Assembly: GCA_028023455.1 (NCBI GenBank)
Contig: JAQFVV010006310.1
Coordinates: forward strand, 3,784,001 to 3,848,000
Direction: 5' to 3'
DNA length: 64,000 nt
DNA from: Epiperipatus broadwayi
Taxonomy: Eukaryota > Onychophora > Udeonychophora > Euonychophora > Peripatidae
In this document: piece after piece, positions 59,608-64,000 of the stretch
Position numbering within the stretch: position 1 is the first letter of the stretch
Layout of the letters: each line of letters opens with the position of its first letter
The notes under the pieces: generated by a model
Databases searched by the model: none
What the model saw: the letters and a program-made list of their open reading frames with translations, nothing else
What the model was told of the DNA's origin: nothing
Translations under genes and position numbers: made by a program

Positions 59608-59725
59608 TGCTTTAATACTGCAGTAAAATGGCAGATTCTGGATCTCAAGATCCATGGATAACAGCTTCAGCTGTCACTTTTGATGCTTGAACTTTTTATA
59701 AATTCCTATGCAATAAAATCATTGA
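59608..59725 (+). mobile_element. SINE family A copy
   Basis: CTGCAGTAAAATGGCAGATT, CTCAAGATCCATGGATAACA, CAGCTGTCACTTTTGATGCT and a tail of TTCCTATGCAATAAAATCAT. It lies ~90 bp upstream of the probable 5' end of the LINE that fills the window end. Confidence 0.8.
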
Positions 59726-60024
59726 ATTATTATTTTAATAAAATGTTTTATTTTTATGTTTTTATTAGTTTGTTTACATTTTGTAATAAATATTAAAGAA
59801 TCAGATTACTTTTAGATATTGCGTGCTGACAAGCGGAAGGGTTCTTCCTTTCAAAGGTTCCAATTGAGACAGTCTAATTTATGCCCAAAAGAGAGAGATA
59901 AAATAAAAATAAGTCAATAATTTTATCAGTAAGTACTATCGCTACTGTTCCATAAACCTTTTATTAAAAAAAAGGCTAATTTTCAGCGAGGAAAATTGTT
60001 TTATGATTCCGTGTGAGCACGGAA

Positions 60025-62869
60025 ATGGCTGCCTTCAACAAGGCTATAGCCAAATCAGATGGTTTAGAAGATTCACTTGGTTACAAGACAAAAGCAATCA
60101 TTGAGAGCAAAAGTGAAAAAGCTAATATAAACAAGAATAGACTTCCTGACAATCCCAGTTATTCACCGAAAATGAATTTAGAAAACCCTAGTAACTCAGA
60201 TTTTAATCATCACGACAGTGAAAGTAACGGAAATAGCAAATTCACAGAAGCTGACTTCGGAAAAAAAAAAAGTAGTAATAAAATAGACCCCAGGACTTTA
60301 AATGATAATAATTCAATAAACAATTCACAAAGAAACATTACTGTGGAAAAACCTAGTATAAAAGCCCTAGAACAAAAAAGTTACAAGGCAAAAACTAGCG
60401 CACTTCCATTATTACGACAATTTGGTGTCGAAACGGAAGCTGCGGTTTGTGGGAAAACACGGCGGACAAGAAAAACCCCAGAAATCAGCGAGACGATCCC
60501 AACTTTTAAATCGAACAATATGCAATTTAGTGAAACCTACCAAGAACGAATTTTTTTGGATGAATATAAAGGAAGATATGGGACAAAAACTGCCGGAACA
60601 GCAGCGCCATCGACAAATATTTTTTTCAGAAAATCAGCGCTAGATCATAACAAACTAAAAATTGAACCCAAAATCAAAGAAACAAGGCCAAATAAAAGTG
60701 CTAAACCCTTTTTACGCTCACAGAATCCACTGAGGAACAATTCTAAGACCACAACAATGAGTTTTTCCACAGGTGAAAATGCTTCAAGCTCAAATAAGGA
60801 TCACAATTACCTTAATGCAAATTTATCAACTCACTGTAATATATCAGATACAACTATTATCCCAAAAGTCGATCCAAAACAAACAAAGAAACTGTTCGAA
60901 ATGCCTAAAAAACCCAAAAATAAGGTGAAGCTATACTCAAACTCTAACAATCCTACCCCGCCCAATCATATAGAACAGAACAAAACCAAAGTAAACTCTC
61001 CACAATGCTCATTGTCAGTGAACAAAGTTGAAGACCCAGAGATGCAGTCTCAAGAAAGTATCTATGACTACCATAACCTTCAGATCAGTACAAATAAAAA
61101 TACCACCAACCCCAAATCTGTCCTCAGCCCCAAAGCAAACTCATATAGTTTTCATTTCTCCAACTCTAGTGATAACACTGAAAACATGAGGCCAGTATCA
61201 AACAAGGCACCAAATGAAGACAGAAAGATGAACCGAATCAATAATCACAGTAGCAATTACAATTTTGATTTTCCGGCTTTAGGAAACAATTCAAAGGTTG
61301 TAAGTAAGAATGATACATATAACAAGGACCATAACACTCAGAATAGAAGCAGCATACCTCCCTTATCATATGCTCGAATGACAGCAGCAAGCATAGAACA
61401 TACAAATCCTACAAACTACAACTCTCAACATTATGATAATAACAAACGTGAGCTAAGCACACTTGCTAAGTCACTATTAATCATGGATAATGATCATGAA
61501 TATGAAGACCAAAGCACAGATCAAGAAGAAGCAGGAGTGACTCCAATTATAGAAGATACTCCAACATCCCATATGGTCATCAATGACCACTTTAATCAGT
61601 CAATACCTGCCTTGTTGATGAGGTCCTTTCAACCCTATAGAAATAATAATACCCTAATTTTTTCCATGACAGACCATAACATATCCTTTTATAAATTCCC
61701 CACCCAATCATTGTTTGATCTCTTTAAGGCAAAAGGGATATGGTCCTCCATATATAAAGTTTTATTTCACCTGAATGACTGCTATGTGGCCATACAATTC
61801 ACCAACCCCTTTGCCAAGGAAGCCTTCAGAAACACGTATAAAACATTAGCAGGCAGATATTTGGTGACTGTGGACTTGGATAGATTGATGTGTATCAGTG
61901 GAATGGCCAAGAATTGTGGTGTTGAATTTCAACAATCAGAGCTTCAACAGATCCTCGCACCATATGGGAAAATTACGTCTTTTGCTTACAGACAAATTCG
62001 GAATGTTGGAGCTGAGGTTTTCACAAACATTGCAGAATTCAGAATTTTACTTGCCAAAGGAGTATCCCCATTGGCTGTGCCTGGGTTGGTGGAATACCAT
62101 GAGGCCTCACTACTGATTATTCTCAGAAGGGTTTCCCCATAGTGTTTCCACTGTTCCCAGAGGGGACACCTAATGAGAAACTGCTCGGATCGAAAATGCA
62201 TACATTGTGGATCTATATGCAAGAAATTCCACAGATGTAACCGAAAGGGACCCCAGATGATTCATTCCAGCTTGCAAGAAAATAATATGATGAGTAATAA
62301 TATATCCAACTCAGAGGTCTTTCAATTAAGAAAGCCAAAGCAACAGAATCATCATAGTAGGTCTGGAATGCAAGAAACAGAACAGATAGTTACCCAAGAC
62401 AATGACATATTCATGTCTGAAAATTCTGAGAATGCACAGACCGAGAATAATTCCAAGCAAGAGTCAGAAGATAAACTTGTAACACCATCCACAATCCGAC
62501 CCAATCGCAGGAAGGCAAAAAGATCCAAGAGGCCTAAACCATTATCTTCCTCTTCTACAGACTGTGATGAATCAGAATTTGTGGGGGATCTCGTAGAATT
62601 ACATGAAACAGCAAACCAGGAATGCCCACCTAAGGAAAAAAGACACAAACTAGTTCTCCAACACAGTAGACTATCTGAATGGCCTGATACCCCTCAGCCT
62701 GAAAGATTCCCCTTTGCAAATCACCCCATTATAAAATGGCCACCCAGAACTGATATCTCTAGTTGAGGAGATTGAAACACCTTCTACTCTCACAGCATCA
62801 GAGGGAGGCTCTATTCCTGAGGTCACAGTAGAAGGAGAGCTTGACCCAGGGGACCCACCTGGAGATTAG
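60025..62869 (+). pseudogene. ORF1: RNA-binding gag-like protein with CCHC zinc knuckle
   Basis: The first ATG in frame is at 60025 (in-frame stop at 60004). The frame runs to a TAG at 62140-62142 and reopens in the same frame to 62766. The N-terminal ~500 residues are Asn/Ser/Lys-rich and look disordered. Residues ~530-700 contain an RRM-like fold region (LMCISGM...LQQILAPYGKITSFA...VFTNIAEFRILL). Directly after the TAG comes CFHCSQRGHLMRNC, a perfect CX2CX4HX4C knuckle, then RKCIHCGSICKKFHRC. A frameshift near 62740 moves the frame; the last ~40 codons (PELISLVEEIETPSTLTASE..., acidic) end at a TAG at 62867. With both repaired it would be ~947 codons. Its role would be RNP formation with the element RNA. 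Repair is described only, not reconstructed. Confidence 0.8.
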
Positions 62870-62906
62870 TCTAACTCATCATCAGGTGGGTATTAGGTCA
62901 TCAATA

Positions 62907-64000
62907 ATGTATATTGCATCACTGAACATAAGGGGCTTGAACACCACTAACAGGGCATATGCCCTGATACATTGGTTCAAACAGCACAACCCAGACATAC
63001 TATGCTTATGTGAAACTGAATTATACCTTCGATCTGATAACAAAATCATTGATCTACTACAGACTATGGGTTACCTACACTACTCCTTTTCTAATACTCC
63101 ATCAGGCGGAGTAGCTATAATCATAAATAAAAAATCATCCATCTCCTTCTTCAAAATTTTGATGATCAATTTAAATTGTCTAATTGCAATAGTACAAGAT
63201 AAAGGCCACTCATTTAACATAGTAAATTTGTACCTTCCAAAGGACCCTGAAACTGTATTTAGTGTTATAAACTCAATCAATAGCACCTTGAGAACCAGCC
63301 CTTTCCCAACCTTAATAATTGGTGATTATAATCACAAATATGACCAATTCCAGGCCAAATATGCAGGCCGCCTCAGCCTCTTATGAGTGGTAAACGGTTT
63401 TTCCATGAAGGTGATTATTCCTTTTATACTAAGTCAGCCCATTCATTGATTGACCTGATATATGTATCCCCAACTTTGATCCCGGGAATGGAGGCAAAGT
63501 TATGCCCTGTTGCCTTCTCGGATCATCATGCTGTGCTTGTCAAAATATTGGCACTCAATGATGACCAACCTACAAACTCCCTAGAAAGAATGACTCGCAT
63601 GCTAACTAAATTGAACATACCACTAAATTAGTATCTGAGTCATACATTGCCTTCAATAGAATTAAGTTGTTGTCCCTGCCTGCAATAAGAGGCTGGAGGC
63701 TCTTCACTAAATCCCTTGCTGACAGCATTAATATATCCACTCAGAAGTCCAGGGGTCCTGTATGCTTAATTAGTGAACTGGACCATATTGCATATAAATT
63801 ACAACATATGCCATATGAGGCTCATAATGTTCCCCAAATAATTGAACTGAAAATTAAATACAGTCTTATACAGAGGGAGGTTGCCGAATACCTCTCTATT
63901 AAAAGAGCTCGGCAATTCATTGAACACCAACATTGCTGGACCCGGGGTTATCTCAAGTGGGCCCTTGGAACCAACAGCAAATCCAGGGCACCAGGTTCAA
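62907..64000 (+). pseudogene. ORF2 5' part: APE endonuclease, with start of the RT region (partial)
   Basis: From the ATG at 62907 the frame gives MYIASLNIRGLN (motif with the conserved Asn), DILCLCETEL (catalytic Glu), SGGVAIIINK, IVNLYLPK and IIGDYNH (GD-x-N). A frameshift at about 63380 leads into 63383-63631 with LIDLIYVSPTL and SDHHAV, the last catalytic Asp-His. After a second frameshift near 63631 a third frame is open to the window end and reads IRGWRLFTKSLADSI and similar linker text before the RT. All endonuclease catalytic positions appear kept. It would nick DNA and prime reverse transcription. It is non-functional as it stands because of the frame breaks, and it is cut by the window. 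Confidence 0.85.

Larger units (their letters stand above)
59817..64000 (+). mobile_element. Young APE-type non-LTR retrotransposon (L1/Tx1-like), 3' end outside window
   Basis: Base composition changes from very AT-rich to clearly richer in G+C at about 59817 and stays so to the window end. A ~200-bp leader is followed by ORF1 (60025-62869, with RRM-like and CCHC zinc-knuckle parts) and ORF2 (from 62907), whose APE endonuclease is complete in motif order. The reverse transcriptase would begin just beyond the window. Damage is limited to one in-frame TAG in ORF1, a frameshift near its end, and two frameshifts in ORF2, so this is the most recent LINE here. A CCHC ORF1 with ORF2 starting ~37 bp downstream is consistent with L1/Tx1-type elements. 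Clade assignment is inference. Confidence 0.8.

Noticed and set aside
60013-60024. GTG start for ORF1 at 60013
   Set aside because: In an animal element the first ATG, at 60025, is the expected start.
62352-62648. 98-codon minus-strand frame
   Set aside because: Shadow of ORF1 of the 60-kb LINE. It has no upstream context of its own.

Overview
This is an AT-rich, repeat-crowded stretch of an animal (metazoan) nuclear genome. I found no convincing host gene, no intact tRNA or rRNA gene, and no bacterial-style operon or CRISPR array. The animal origin is inferred from the elements themselves: RTE-type and CR1/L2-type non-LTR retrotransposons, an APE-endonuclease element with a CCHC ORF1, Ty3/gypsy-like relics, several tRNA-derived SINE families and many foldback or MITE-like hairpins. 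Very low G+C and a high load of (TA)n and homopolymer tracts fit an invertebrate with a large AT-rich genome. I cannot name the phylum from sequence alone.

Layout. 0-4 kb: a decayed gag/protease-like relic, then AT-rich filler with a diverged direct repeat. 4-12.6 kb: hairpin MITEs, SINE copies and a direct/inverted repeat cluster at 9.6-10.4 kb. 12.6-17.1 kb: one nearly full-length but dead CR1/L2-like LINE, with PHD finger, SGNH/esterase domain, endonuclease, reverse transcriptase and C-terminal region in order. 17.5-19.4 kb: three diverged copies of one repeat and a foldback. 20.6-21.2 kb: an RTE 3' end split by a SINE. 22-28 kb: a perfect-looking hairpin, SINEs and a ~1-kb foldback element with ~320-bp arms. 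28-36 kb: non-coding repeat modules, a reverse-transcriptase relic on the minus strand, RTE tails and a short tRNA SINE with a 14-bp target-site duplication. 36-46 kb: a hairpin-bearing diverged minisatellite near 38 kb, RTE 3' and 5' fragments and more modules. 47-51.7 kb: tRNA-derived SINEs flank the most striking object, an insertion of 466-bp units arranged forward-forward(partial)-reverse-reverse-reverse(partial) between 13-bp duplications. 51.9-55.2 kb: a decayed gag plus a Ty3/gypsy-like RT fragment. 55-59.8 kb: mostly empty sequence with SINEs. 59.8-64 kb: the youngest-looking LINE, with a ~940-codon ORF1 and an ORF2 endonuclease running off the window end.

How the parts relate. Almost everything recognisable is a mobile element or its debris, with nested insertions that give relative ages. 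The SINEs would depend on LINE machinery; the candidates in this window are RTE, CR1/L2-like and the 60-kb element, but no shared 3' tail was demonstrated. The 466-bp array is the best candidate for something undescribed. Each unit carries pol III-like A and B boxes and a hammerhead-ribozyme-like core (CTGATGA...GAAAC), and its units are multimeric and inverted within one insertion. Many open reading frames of 60-110 codons in the window are chance products or antisense shadows of these relics.
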